Assembly (NCBI GenBank): GCA_020634215.1 | Contig: JACKCD010000002.1 | Location: forward strand, 140,940-204,939 | DNA from: Ardenticatenaceae bacterium | GTDB lineage: Bacteria; Chloroflexota; Anaerolineae; Promineifilales; Promineifilaceae | Direction of reading: 5' to 3' | Length of the DNA stretch: 64,000 nucleotides | Translations under genes and position numbers: made by a program | The notes under the pieces: model-generated | What the model saw: only the letters and a program-made list of their open reading frames with translations | Told to the model about the DNA's origin: nothing | Database searches by the model: none | Shown here: positions 34,509-43,080 of the stretch, in pieces | How positions within the stretch are numbered: the stretch's first letter is position 1 | Layout: each line of letters starts with the position of its first letter

Positions 34509-37373
34509 TCAGTGATCAATGAGATGGGCGACCAAGCGCACCAAGCGAAAACCGCCGTCGTAGCTGCGGTCGTTCGGGCGAGCGTCGAGGCGGTAGGACG
34601 AGCGCACGAGGTCCTGATTGCTGAACCACGACCCGCCGCGCAGCGCACGCCAGTCGCCGCTGCGATCCGGTGTTTCCATGGCTGGATCATCATATTTGTT
34701 GCGACACCATTCCCAGACATTACCGCTCAGATCATAAAGTTCTAAATGGGGCTGCTTTCCGGCAGGGTAAAGACCAACGGCCGTTGTTTGCTTTACGCTT
34801 CCCTCATACGTATTGGCCTTGTTTGCGGCAAAGTCATTGCCCCAGGGAAATAAACGGCCGTCAGGATACCGTGCTGCCACCTCCCACTGATCTTCATGCG
34901 GCAGGTTGATTTGTGTTCCATTCGCCAGCTTATCATTGAGCCAGCGGCAAAAGGCCATTGCTTGGTACCAGCTAATCATTTCTCGCGGATGGTTGGCATA
35001 GGGAAAGGCCTGTTCGCGCAGCTTGTAGGTACTGCCATACGCTGCATCTTCCTCCGGCATCCCCTCCCACCAGCGTGAGTCGTCAAAGTCCGCCGCCTGT
35101 ACAAAGCAGTCAAACTGGGCAAATGTCACCGGATAGCGCGACAACTGATACGCTTTGGTAATCGTTACCTGTCGCCTTTGTTGCCCTTCCCCGATTTGGT
35201 ACGTCCCCGCTGGAACCGTTTTGCCCCAGGCAATATCCGGCAGCAGTTGTTCGTCGCGCAGCACCACCCCCACTCCCGGTCGGTTGTCCAGCAGCATCCC
35301 ATCGGGCCAGCGCAGCCGACACAGGATGCGCCCCACCGCCGCCCGCTCCTTTACCGGCACCTGCCCCTCGGCCAGCATCGCCGCCAGCAGCCAATCCTGC
35401 ACCCGCGCCACCACCGCCGTAAAGCGATATTGTGGCTGCTCTGGCCGCGTGTGGGTCATAAACCCCGTTTCATACAGGGCTTGCTCCGCCAGCATCGCCA
35501 GCGTCACTTGCTCTGGTATCACCGTATCGCCAGCCGCAACTGACGGCAGCCAATCCACCAGTTCAGCCACGTTGCGCGGCGTTTGCTTTTGCTGCCCCGC
35601 CGCCAGCAAAAACACCTCTCGCCACCAGTTCAGGTCGCGCCGCAGCCGCTCCAGCAGCAGTTCGCCGGGGTTCACCGTTTGCCAGATGTGCCACGCCGCC
35701 AAATATTCCTGAAAGGTGCGGTGGGGAAAGGTGTAGGTGAAACGATCCCGTGCCTGGAGCAGCCCAGCGCGGAATTCCACATAATCCGTCACCTGTTTGG
35801 CACGGTCATAGCTGCCCAACGCCGCGTGCAGCTCCTCCCACAGCAAATCCCGCGAAATGTCTGCGGATTTGTCTTTGGAGCGGGACGAAAGCACCGCTCC
35901 CTGCTGTTCATGCGCCTGGAAGGCCACCCGCGCCAAGGCCCCCTTTAGCACCTCCGTTTTTACCCCCAGCCGGGCAATTAGCCCCGGTTCAACCCGCCGC
36001 CCCCCGTCCACCTCCCGCTCAATCCGGTTTTCCCAGTGCGCCAGCAGCAGGTTGACCGCCCGTTCATAGAGATCGGCGCGGTCTTCGGGCAACGTGCCAT
36101 CTCGCCCATGCACCTGCGCCATCAGCGTCAGCAGCAGCGGGTACTGCGCCAGTTCTCGCAAATGGGGCTGCTGCTGGCTGGCGGTATACAGCCGTTCCGC
36201 CTCCCGCTGGCAGCGGTCGCCGTCCCACCCCTTGAGCGGCCCCGTTAGCCGGTACCACGTTTGCGTAAACTGCTCCACCTGCTCCGGGGCAAAAAGCTGT
36301 AAATCCACCACGGGGAAGGTGGCTTGCGGCAGGTGCCATGCATCTCCTTGCTTGTAGGCATACTCGCGGCAGGTGACGACCACCTTGCACTGCTCCAGCG
36401 GGGCGGCAAAGTCGGCAATCGCCTCCTTGAGCAGCGACCGCCGCGTATCGGCATCGCTTTCGGCCACCTCATCCAGCCCGTCAAAGAGAATCAGTCCCCC
36501 TTCCTCCGTCAGCAGCCGCTTGAGTTCGGTAAACGCTTCCTGGCACCCCCACTGCGGCAGCAGGTGGTGCTGTAAATAATCCCATACCAGCCCCCCTTTT
36601 TTGCCCGGCGGCACGTGGGCGGGTAGGGCGGCGGCAAAGTGGCGCAGGATGATGCGGACAGGGAGCAGGGCGGTGCCGCCTTTCCAGCCGTCAAGCGGGT
36701 CGGCGGGCTGCCCCAGCCGCCGCCGTGCCATTTGCGCTGCCAGGTAATTGACCAGGGTGCTTTTGCCGCCGCCGGGGTAGCCGAGGATGACGAGACGATC
36801 TGAGTTGGCGATGGTGGAAACGGCCGTTTTCCCCCCTCTCCCCACACTCAACGACGTAAACACATCGCTTACCCGGATCGGCTTTTGCTCACCATACAGC
36901 TCGTCAATCGCTGCCAAATCCAGCGGCTCGCAATACCCCAGCAGCGTTTGCAGATAGTGCTTCTCCCACGAATAGCTTTGGCTGGCTGCCAGTTCCGCCA
37001 CGCTGCCCACCAACTGCGCCAGCAGGTCGCGCTCCTTTGCTTGCAATAGCGCCAGCGGCGCCTCCACCTGCGCCGCTGGCAGCAAGTCGCGCAAATTTTC
37101 CTGCGCGTCAAGCCCCTGCTGCACCTTGTTCCATTCTTGCTCTAGTGCCTGGGCATCCGGCCAGGCAGCGCGAGGGCGCACCGTTTGGCAGCGGCTGGTA
37201 AGCGGCAGTAGCAAGCCGTGGCGCAAACAATGCTCCACCAGGCTCTGCGCCTTCATAATGCGTGTCTCGCCCACCAGGTTTTCATAGGCAACACCCACAT
37301 CCAGGCAAAGCTGGCGCAGCTCTTCAGCGTTAAAATGTTGGTCAATCAGGTCACGTAGGCTGGGTAAACTCAT
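34509..37373 (-). CDS. EAD7-NACHT-FGE protein (STAND-type conflict/immune NTPase)
   Basis: The ATG at 37373 gives 954 residues. Residues 1-60 match effector-associated domain 7 (LRDLIDQHFNAEELRQLCLD, then GVAYENL). A NACHT NTPase follows: Walker A (GYPGGGKST, 198-206), Walker B (LILFDGLDE, 294-302) and a helical region to about 640. The last 240 residues form an FGE/C-type-lectin-like domain (PWGN, DLSGNVWEW, LRGGSW, GGFRLV). Its GGS region has no Cys, so it cannot be a formylglycine enzyme and probably binds a target. The N-terminal death-like domain is expected to recruit an effector with the matching domain, not seen here. Confidence 0.9.
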   Translation of the reverse strand: MSLPSLRDLIDQHFNAEELRQLCLDVGVAYENLVGETRIMKAQSLVEHCLRHGLLLPLTSRCQTVRPRAAWPDAQALEQEWNKVQQGLDAQENLRDLLPAAQVEAPLALLQAKERDLLAQLVGSVAELAASQSYSWEKHYLQTLLGYCEPLDLAAIDELYGEQKPIRVSDVFTSLSVGRGGKTAVSTIANSDRLVILGYPGGGKSTLVNYLAAQMARRRLGQPADPLDGWKGGTALLPVRIILRHFAAALPAHVPPGKKGGLVWDYLQHHLLPQWGCQEAFTELKRLLTEEGGLILFDGLDEVAESDADTRRSLLKEAIADFAAPLEQCKVVVTCREYAYKQGDAWHLPQATFPVVDLQLFAPEQVEQFTQTWYRLTGPLKGWDGDRCQREAERLYTASQQQPHLRELAQYPLLLTLMAQVHGRDGTLPEDRADLYERAVNLLLAHWENRIEREVDGGRRVEPGLIARLGVKTEVLKGALARVAFQAHEQQGAVLSSRSKDKSADISRDLLWEELHAALGSYDRAKQVTDYVEFRAGLLQARDRFTYTFPHRTFQEYLAAWHIWQTVNPGELLLERLRRDLNWWREVFLLAAGQQKQTPRNVAELVDWLPSVAAGDTVIPEQVTLAMLAEQALYETGFMTHTRPEQPQYRFTAVVARVQDWLLAAMLAEGQVPVKERAAVGRILCRLRWPDGMLLDNRPGVGVVLRDEQLLPDIAWGKTVPAGTYQIGEGQQRRQVTITKAYQLSRYPVTFAQFDCFVQAADFDDSRWWEGMPEEDAAYGSTYKLREQAFPYANHPREMISWYQAMAFCRWLNDKLANGTQINLPHEDQWEVAARYPDGRLFPWGNDFAANKANTYEGSVKQTTAVGLYPAGKQPHLELYDLSGNVWEWCRNKYDDPAMETPDRSGDWRALRGGSWFSNQDLVRSSYRLDARPNDRSYDGGFRLVRLVAHLIDH

Positions 37374-37399
37374 CGTTTTTGCGACTGGGCAAAGGAAGG

Positions 37400-37463
37400 G
37401 TTGGGGATTGGAGATTGGAGATTGTGAACCTTCATCAATCTCCAATCTCCAATCCCCAATCTC
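37400..37463. repeat. Inverted tandem 7-mer repeat (GATTGGA family)
   Basis: Units of GATTGGA (three, degenerate) are followed by their complement (TCCAATC units), giving a hairpin in the gap upstream of the NACHT gene. Confidence 0.85.
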
Positions 37464-37472
37464 ATCTGCTTT

Positions 37473-38594
37473 CTAATCTGCCATAGCTAACTCTGGCGCA
37501 ACCGTAAAATGCTCGTATTCGTTGTAAGCCGGCTGGCCCCACACCGCCCATAAATCCCCTGTAGCCGGCCGCATAATCGCCGCCCCGCATGACTCCACAA
37601 ACATCGGCGGTTTGGGTGCCACACAAATGGCGTTGGTGTCGCGGGTCATCTCCATCAGCGACTCCGGCGTGACGGGTAAATTGGACAAATGTTTATACCC
37701 ATCACTCAGCCGGTTTTCCGAGGTCATTTGCGAATCGCCGGGGCGCGGGCGGGACACCGACAACGTGTTGGGGTAAAGGCAATGGTTGGTATGGACAATG
37801 CTCTCAATGTCCTCAGGGCCAAGTTCGGTCAGATGGTACGCCGTTGACATCGCTTCCACATTGTAACCACGGCCGTTTTTGTCAAACAGCAAATAGTTGT
37901 GGGCACCCGCCAGCTTGGCGTTCAAAATACAGTCCAGCGCGTCCTCAATGTTGGTTTGCGCCAGCGCCTTCCGCACCACAAACGGCCATGTCACCCCCAC
38001 CTGCCCATCGCTGCCCATCAAATTGTTGATGCCAATGGCGATCCCGGCATCGTTCATGCCAATCATCCCCACGCAGCCGGTGATGGTAAACATCAGTGCC
38101 GATGGCAAATCGTTGGGGCGCACGCGCAGCAAAATGACGTAGGGGGTGGCATCGGCGTTCATGTCCCACGTCTGGCCGTAGAACCCCTGCCCGTTGGCGG
38201 CCTTGTCTGGCACAATGAAGGCGGTGCAGTTGTCAGAAACCAACTTAGTGCCGTTGCGCGAAAAACCACTGTTGTCTACGTTGTAGACCACATCAATAAA
38301 GTCGGTAAAGCCGTTGACGACAACTAATTCGGCTAGGCTGAGACCAGTAGCAACGGCCGTTCCGCGCATCTCTTCCACCAGCTCCGGAGCATACGCTTCG
38401 TGTTCGGCCAAACACGCCTCGGCCAACGCCACAATATCGTCGCGGTTCAAATCCCGCCCCGTCCAGTTGGGGTCGCTGCACAGTGCCATGCGGCTTTCGG
38501 TGAAGGCGCGAATGTCGTCTCGGTAGGCCAGGCCATGCGCGTACCCCATTTCATAAGGCGTTCCCGCCACTTCCAACACACGTAATGAAGCCAT
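37473..38594 (-). CDS. C45 autoproteolytic acyltransferase/hydrolase family protein
   Basis: The 373-residue protein resembles isopenicillin N acyltransferase-type enzymes: an N-terminal GTPYEMGYAHG, then DNCTAF with the likely self-processing nucleophile Cys123, followed by GQTWDMN and MIGMNDAGIAIGINNL. These precursors cleave before the Cys to free an N-terminal nucleophile that hydrolyses amides or transfers acyl groups. No signal peptide is seen. It is flanked on both sides by inverted repeats and is probably a single-gene transcript. Substrate unknown. Confidence 0.9.
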   Translation of the reverse strand: MASLRVLEVAGTPYEMGYAHGLAYRDDIRAFTESRMALCSDPNWTGRDLNRDDIVALAEACLAEHEAYAPELVEEMRGTAVATGLSLAELVVVNGFTDFIDVVYNVDNSGFSRNGTKLVSDNCTAFIVPDKAANGQGFYGQTWDMNADATPYVILLRVRPNDLPSALMFTITGCVGMIGMNDAGIAIGINNLMGSDGQVGVTWPFVVRKALAQTNIEDALDCILNAKLAGAHNYLLFDKNGRGYNVEAMSTAYHLTELGPEDIESIVHTNHCLYPNTLSVSRPRPGDSQMTSENRLSDGYKHLSNLPVTPESLMEMTRDTNAICVAPKPPMFVESCGAAIMRPATGDLWAVWGQPAYNEYEHFTVAPELAMAD

Positions 38595-38615
38595 GAGATG
38601 TTTCTCCCTAAAGAA

Positions 38616-38681
38616 TGGAGACTAAGAGACTGGGAGATTAGGAGATTTAGTCTCTAGTCTCCCAGTCTCTTAGTCTCCTTA
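38616..38681. repeat. Inverted tandem 8-mer repeat (GAGACTAA family)
   Basis: Purine-rich GAGACTAAGAGACTGGGAG units are followed by the complement (CTCCCAGTCTCTTAGTCTCC), filling the gap between glgB and the C45 gene and touching the glgB stop. Confidence 0.85.
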
Positions 38682-40901
38682 TAAAACCCGTTTGATAAAA
38701 ACCACCCCCAGCGGGGGCAGCGTGAAGACGATAGATTGTTCTTGTTTGTGCCAGCCCACCGGTTCGGTGGCAATGGGTTCGGGGGCGACAACGCCGCTGC
38801 CGCCGTATTTTTTATCGTCGCTGTTCAAAATTTGGCTGTAGCTGTTCAGGGACGGGCTTAAGACACGCGCCCAGCCGGTAATCATTGGTGACAATGGGGT
38901 GAAGTTGCACACCACCAGGAGTTCTTCACCTGTGGAAGGGGCAATGCGTTTATAGGCCAGAATGCTGCGGTTGCCGTCCTGGAAATCTACCCAGTCAAAC
39001 CCTGCCCAATCGTGTTCTTCTTCATACAGCGGTTTTTCCTGCTGGTACAGGTGGTTGAGGTCACGGACAAAGCTTTGTAGCTCGCGGTGGGGTTTGTTCA
39101 TGTATTCGTACCAGGTGTCGAGCAGGTGCCAATCGAGGCTGCGTGCTTCGCTCCATTCTTGCCACTGGCCGAATTCCCCCCCCATAAACATCAGCTTTTT
39201 GCCGGGGTGGCTCCATTGGTAGCCATAGAGCAGGCGTAGGTTGGCGAATTTTTGCCACACGTCGCCCGGCATTTTGTCCAACATGCTGTGCTTGAGGTGG
39301 ACGACTTCATCGTGGGAGAAGGGGAGCATGAACTTTTCGCTGAAGGCATACATCATCGAGAAGGTGAGGGTGCCGTGCTGATAGGAGCGGTAAACAGGGT
39401 CGTTTTTGATGTATTGCAGCGTGTCGTGCATCCAGCCCATGTTCCATTTGAAGTCAAAGCCAAGGCCATTGGCTTCGACGGGGGCGGACACGCCAGGCCA
39501 GGAGGTGGATTCTTCGGCAATGGTGATGGCTGCGGGGAACGCTTCGTGGAGTTTTTGGTTGAAGCGGCGAATAAAGTTGAGGGCTTCGATGTTTTCGCGG
39601 CCGCCAAAGCGGTTGGGGAGCCATTCGCCGGGTTTGCGCGAGAAGTCGAGGTAGAGCATGGAGGCAACGGCATCTACGCGGAGGCCGTCGAGGTGGTATT
39701 TGTCTACCCAGAAGAGGGCGTTGCTGATGAGGAATTGGGCGACTTCGTTACGGCCGTAGTTGAAGATGTAGGTACCCCAGTCGGGATGGGCACCGCGCCG
39801 GGGGTCTTCGTGTTCGTAGAGGTGGGTGCCATCGAAGAAGCCGAGGCCGTGCTGGTCGGTGGGGAAGTGGGCGGGGACCCAATCGAGAATGACACCGATG
39901 TTGGCCTGATGGCAGGCATCTACAAAGGCCATGAACTCGTCGGGGGTGCCAAAGCGGCTGGTGGGGGCAAAGTAGCCGGTAACTTGGTAGCCCCAGGAGC
40001 CGTCGTAAGGGTGTTCGGTGATGGGGAGGAGTTCGATGTGGGTATAGCCCATTTCTTTGACGTAGGGGATGAGTTCGCGGGTGAGGTCGGCGTAGGTGAG
40101 CCATTGATCGCCCTCTTTGCGCCGCCAGGAGCCGAGGTGGAGTTCGTAGATGGAGATGGGGGCTTTGGGGCTGTTGTGGGCGGCGCGGTTGGCGAGCCAG
40201 TCGCTGTCTTGCCACTGGTAGCGGTTGATGTCCCAGACGATGGAGGCGGTGTTGGGGCGGAGTTCGGCGGCAAAACCGACGGGGTCGGTTTTGTTGACCA
40301 TGTAGTCGTGGTAGCGGGTTTTGATTTCGTATTTGTAAACGGTGCCTTGTCCAAGGTCGGGGATGAAGAGTTCCCAAATGCCGCCACCGGCGTGGAAGCG
40401 CATGGGGTGCCGCCGGCCGTCCCACTGGTTGAAGTCGCCGACGACGCTGACGCGCTGGGCGTTGGGTGCCCAGACGGCAAAACGGGTTCCAGAACGGCCG
40501 TTTATCTCCATCACCTGCGCCCCCATTTTGTCATACATCCGCAGGTCGGTGCCTTCGGCCAGCAGGTGCATGTCAAGGTCGGAGAGGGTGGAGGGGTAGG
40601 CGTAGGGGTCGGCTACCTCAATGGTCTGGTCGCCGTAGGTAGTGATGAGAGTATAGCTTTTGGCGGCGGTTTGGCTAACGGCGATTTCAAATAAACCGTC
40701 GGGGTGGATGCGGGTCATGGGGTAGGTAGATTTGAAGCGGCGGTCGGTGGGGTCAAAAACGGCCGTTTCTGCCCCCGGCAAAAAGGCACGCACCACCCAC
40801 TGGCTGCCCATGTCGTGGGGGCCAAGCACGCTAAATGGGTCGCCGTGCTGTCCGGTGACAATGGCTTCCATGAGGTCGTTGGAAAGGGTTGGTAACTTCA
40901 T
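38679..40901 (-). CDS. glgB: 1,4-alpha-glucan branching enzyme
   Basis: From the ATG at 40901 the product is 740 residues, typical for GlgB. It has the N1 domain (HGDPFSVLGPHD), the CBM48 domain (TRFAVWAPNAQRVSVVGDFN), and the GH13 barrel with DGLRVDAVASM (nucleophile Asp), ITIAEESTSWP (acid Glu) and FSHDEVVH. It cuts alpha-1,4 glucan chains and rejoins them as alpha-1,6 branches during glycogen synthesis. No other glycogen gene is adjacent. The antisense strand has a long open frame caused by codon bias. Only one or two AACGGCCGTT copies occur, near its 5' end. Confidence 0.97.
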   Translation of the reverse strand: MKLPTLSNDLMEAIVTGQHGDPFSVLGPHDMGSQWVVRAFLPGAETAVFDPTDRRFKSTYPMTRIHPDGLFEIAVSQTAAKSYTLITTYGDQTIEVADPYAYPSTLSDLDMHLLAEGTDLRMYDKMGAQVMEINGRSGTRFAVWAPNAQRVSVVGDFNQWDGRRHPMRFHAGGGIWELFIPDLGQGTVYKYEIKTRYHDYMVNKTDPVGFAAELRPNTASIVWDINRYQWQDSDWLANRAAHNSPKAPISIYELHLGSWRRKEGDQWLTYADLTRELIPYVKEMGYTHIELLPITEHPYDGSWGYQVTGYFAPTSRFGTPDEFMAFVDACHQANIGVILDWVPAHFPTDQHGLGFFDGTHLYEHEDPRRGAHPDWGTYIFNYGRNEVAQFLISNALFWVDKYHLDGLRVDAVASMLYLDFSRKPGEWLPNRFGGRENIEALNFIRRFNQKLHEAFPAAITIAEESTSWPGVSAPVEANGLGFDFKWNMGWMHDTLQYIKNDPVYRSYQHGTLTFSMMYAFSEKFMLPFSHDEVVHLKHSMLDKMPGDVWQKFANLRLLYGYQWSHPGKKLMFMGGEFGQWQEWSEARSLDWHLLDTWYEYMNKPHRELQSFVRDLNHLYQQEKPLYEEEHDWAGFDWVDFQDGNRSILAYKRIAPSTGEELLVVCNFTPLSPMITGWARVLSPSLNSYSQILNSDDKKYGGSGVVAPEPIATEPVGWHKQEQSIVFTLPPLGVVFIKRVL

Positions 40902-40904
40902 AAG

Positions 40905-40975
40905 AGGAGATTGGAGATTGGGGATTGGAGATTGGGAAGGTGTTCTGCCCAATCTCTAATCGCTAATCTCTAATT
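40905..40975. repeat. Inverted tandem 7-mer repeat (GATTGGA family)
   Basis: GATTGGA/GATTGGG units (five) are followed by AATCTCT/AATCGCT units. It lies in the gap between glgB and the M14 gene, and its end touches the M14 stop codon. Confidence 0.85.
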
Positions 40976-42754
40976 TTTGTGAATCAACGGTAAATATTGG
41001 CGATACATTGGGGCTGTTTCACCCACGTCAAGGAAGACAGCGGAAACTGCGCCCCAGTTGCCCGCGCTGTCTTGGGCATGGAGGAAGACGAGGTGGCGGC
41101 CGGGAGTGAGGGTGGTGGGGTCAAAAACGGCCGTTGTTTCTTCCACCACTTCATCAAACGCCCCATCATCGGCCTGCAGCGGCTGTGGGGCTGCGCCCTC
41201 TGCCCAAAATGGCGTGTCAACGGTGTAAGCGGCGGCGGCAATGGGCTGACCGCCGTTGTTGGCATCGCTGAGAGTGGCGTGGAGGGTGAGGGTGGGCGTG
41301 TGGGTGGAAACGGCCGTTATATCCGGCCCAAACGCCTGCTGGTAAGGAGCGCGGGCAATTTTGGCGGCATATTGCAGCGCCGGGCCGTTAGCAGGCCACT
41401 GCTCCGAATCAATCTGGTCATAGGGGGGCATGAAGGAACTGCCGATTTCAAAGGTAAAGGCTGGCACGCCAAGCTGGGCATAGGCCCAATCGTCGCTGGT
41501 GCCATTGGCACCATAGAGACAGGTGGTGGGCTGGCAGGACAGATAGCCGTTGTAAGTTGCCAGCTTGTCGCCAATCGCTTCCAGCCCGGCCTTGTTGGGG
41601 GCGGCGGTGCTGGTAAACCCCCACGGCCACAACACCAGGCGGCTGTAGCTGTGAAGGGTAATGAAAATGCCCTGGGTGTTGGCGGGAGCGACATCGGTAA
41701 ATTTGGGGCCGCGCTGGTCAGGGATGATGCTGGCGACGAGTGCCTCAAGCTGGCTGATTTCCACCTCGGAGGCGGGGCGGGGGCCGCGATAGAGAAGGCT
41801 GCACGGGTTGGCACTGGAGCCGGGTGGCCCCCAACCAAAGCTGTGGTTGCGGTTGAGATCTATGCCAAATTGGCTGCCGTCGCTGGGGGGCCAGGCGTTG
41901 CAGTCGGGTACGCCATCGTTGTTGGCATCCCGGTTGGCATTTTTGCGTTGGTTAAGCGGGCTGCCGTTGTAGGGAGGCTGGGTGCCAAGCTCCACCAGCC
42001 AGTGGCCGTCAGGGTTGGCGGTGGGGACGATCCAGATTTCGTGCCAATCTACTAGCCAGGTAGCATCGGGGTCGGTGCCGTAGCCGTCGAGCAGCCAGTC
42101 GGCCAGCCGCATGGCAAGTTCGGGGGTGGTGATTTCGCGGGCGTGGATGTTTGCCATGACAAAGAGGACGGGTTTGGTGCTGCTGATAATTTGTGTGCCG
42201 GAGATGACGCTGCCGCCGAGGATGGCTTCGTTGGTGATGCGGAGGGCGCGGAGATCTTGGCCGGGGATGGTGTCGCCGTTGGGGGTGACACAATTGCCCT
42301 GGATTTGGCAGTGGCTTTGGCCGTAGGTGACGAGTTCGGTGAGGGTGGGGTGGGCGGCGTTGGCGGCTTCGAGGTCGCTGTATAGTTCGGCAACGGTGCG
42401 GTAGCCGTTGTTGAATGGTTGGCTGCGGAGGTCTTGGCGGAAAACGGCCGTTTTTGCCTCATCCACCATCACGCGAAACCCCATGGCCTCAATGCCGGGG
42501 ATGCTGGCTTCGCTGACGGCGGCTAGGACATATTTTTCCCGCAGGTTGTTGATTTCCCACACGTCATACTCTTGCAGTTGCAGCAGGTCGTCGAGGGTGT
42601 CGTAGTAAATGCGAACCACTTGCGGCGGCTCGGCGGTGGCGGTGGGGGCGTTTGCCAGGGCAATATAGCCCCACAAGGTGGCGTAGCCCCACCAACCGGC
42701 GGCGGTTAGCAAAAGGAGGGTGAGAACAACAACGGGAAGTCGTTTGGGTTTCAT
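40970..42754 (-). CDS. Secreted M14 zinc carboxypeptidase
   Basis: The 594-residue protein starts with a signal or anchor segment (residues 5-25). The M14 domain shows the zinc motif HAREITTPE (HxxE), the substrate-binding IDLNRNHSFGWG, the third ligand in ITLHSYSRLVLWPWG and the catalytic Glu in FTFEIGSSF. A C-terminal beta domain of about 130 residues follows. It would remove C-terminal residues from peptides outside the cell. A strong bidirectional hairpin terminator lies just upstream of its start, separating it from the small membrane-protein gene. Confidence 0.93.
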   Translation of the reverse strand: MKPKRLPVVVLTLLLLTAAGWWGYATLWGYIALANAPTATAEPPQVVRIYYDTLDDLLQLQEYDVWEINNLREKYVLAAVSEASIPGIEAMGFRVMVDEAKTAVFRQDLRSQPFNNGYRTVAELYSDLEAANAAHPTLTELVTYGQSHCQIQGNCVTPNGDTIPGQDLRALRITNEAILGGSVISGTQIISSTKPVLFVMANIHAREITTPELAMRLADWLLDGYGTDPDATWLVDWHEIWIVPTANPDGHWLVELGTQPPYNGSPLNQRKNANRDANNDGVPDCNAWPPSDGSQFGIDLNRNHSFGWGPPGSSANPCSLLYRGPRPASEVEISQLEALVASIIPDQRGPKFTDVAPANTQGIFITLHSYSRLVLWPWGFTSTAAPNKAGLEAIGDKLATYNGYLSCQPTTCLYGANGTSDDWAYAQLGVPAFTFEIGSSFMPPYDQIDSEQWPANGPALQYAAKIARAPYQQAFGPDITAVSTHTPTLTLHATLSDANNGGQPIAAAAYTVDTPFWAEGAAPQPLQADDGAFDEVVEETTAVFDPTTLTPGRHLVFLHAQDSAGNWGAVSAVFLDVGETAPMYRQYLPLIHKN

Positions 42755-42764
42755 CCGCAGGAAT

Positions 42765-42802
42765 AAAAAGCCTCGCAGCGGGAATGGCTGGCGAGGCTTT
42801 TT
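42765..42802. terminator. Intrinsic terminator (bidirectional)
   Basis: AAAAAGCCTCGC and GCGAGGCTTTTT form a 12-bp stem with A-run and T-run on either side. It lies 34 nt downstream of the 36-residue gene on the minus strand and just upstream of the M14 gene, so it should end the small transcript. Confidence 0.9.
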
Positions 42803-42835
42803 GGTAGAGGTGGTTGGTTGTGGGTAAACGGCCGT

Positions 42836-42946
42836 TTAATCATCAATACTGCCGCTATTTTCTTCCTTAATGTAGCGTGGGGCGACAATGGCGACCACGA
42901 CGAGGATAAAGAAAATGACAAAGATCACAGCACCTAATGGATCCAT
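42836..42946 (-). CDS. 36-residue single-pass membrane protein
   Basis: A clear AAGGAG lies 8 nt before the ATG at 42946. The product is one hydrophobic helix (about residues 5-23, FVIFFILVVVAIVAP) followed by a short charged tail with two Asp at the end. A strong terminator follows. With its own ribosome-binding site and terminator it looks like a real expressed miniprotein. The function is unknown; it may be a small membrane regulator. A longer in-frame upstream start (43021) lacks support. Confidence 0.75.
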   Translation of the reverse strand: MDPLGAVIFVIFFILVVVAIVAPRYIKEENSGSIDD

Positions 42947-43034
42947 GGTGTTTGCTCCTTGGTAAAAAGATTTGGTTGCAGTTAATAAGGGTATTTTAAG
43001 ATGTTGTGGGCGTTGCGTCAAAGAAGAGACGGCG

Positions 43035-43068
43035 GATAACCGGCGGTAACTGGTTACCGCCGGTTATC
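43035..43068. terminator. Perfect 16-bp hairpin after the phosphatase-esterase gene
   Basis: GATAACCGGCGGTAAC, a 2-nt spacer, then the exact complement. It follows the stop of the 43081-46803 gene by 12 nt. Without a T-run it is not a classical terminator but is a very strong hairpin. Confidence 0.6.
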
Positions 43069-43080
43069 TGCCGCCAGCCA

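Noticed and set aside
34509..37373. Diversity-generating retroelement target (C-type-lectin-like end)
   Set aside because: The C-terminal fold fits, but no reverse transcriptase, template repeat or accessory gene is in the window.
39252..40694. Long open frame of 480 codons opposite glgB
   Set aside because: Its composition is a shadow of GC-rich codon use in glgB, which has a full set of GH13 motifs; no ribosome-binding site or family is seen.
40997..42055. Long open frame opposite the M14 carboxypeptidase
   Set aside because: Antisense shadow; the M14 frame has all zinc and catalytic motifs.
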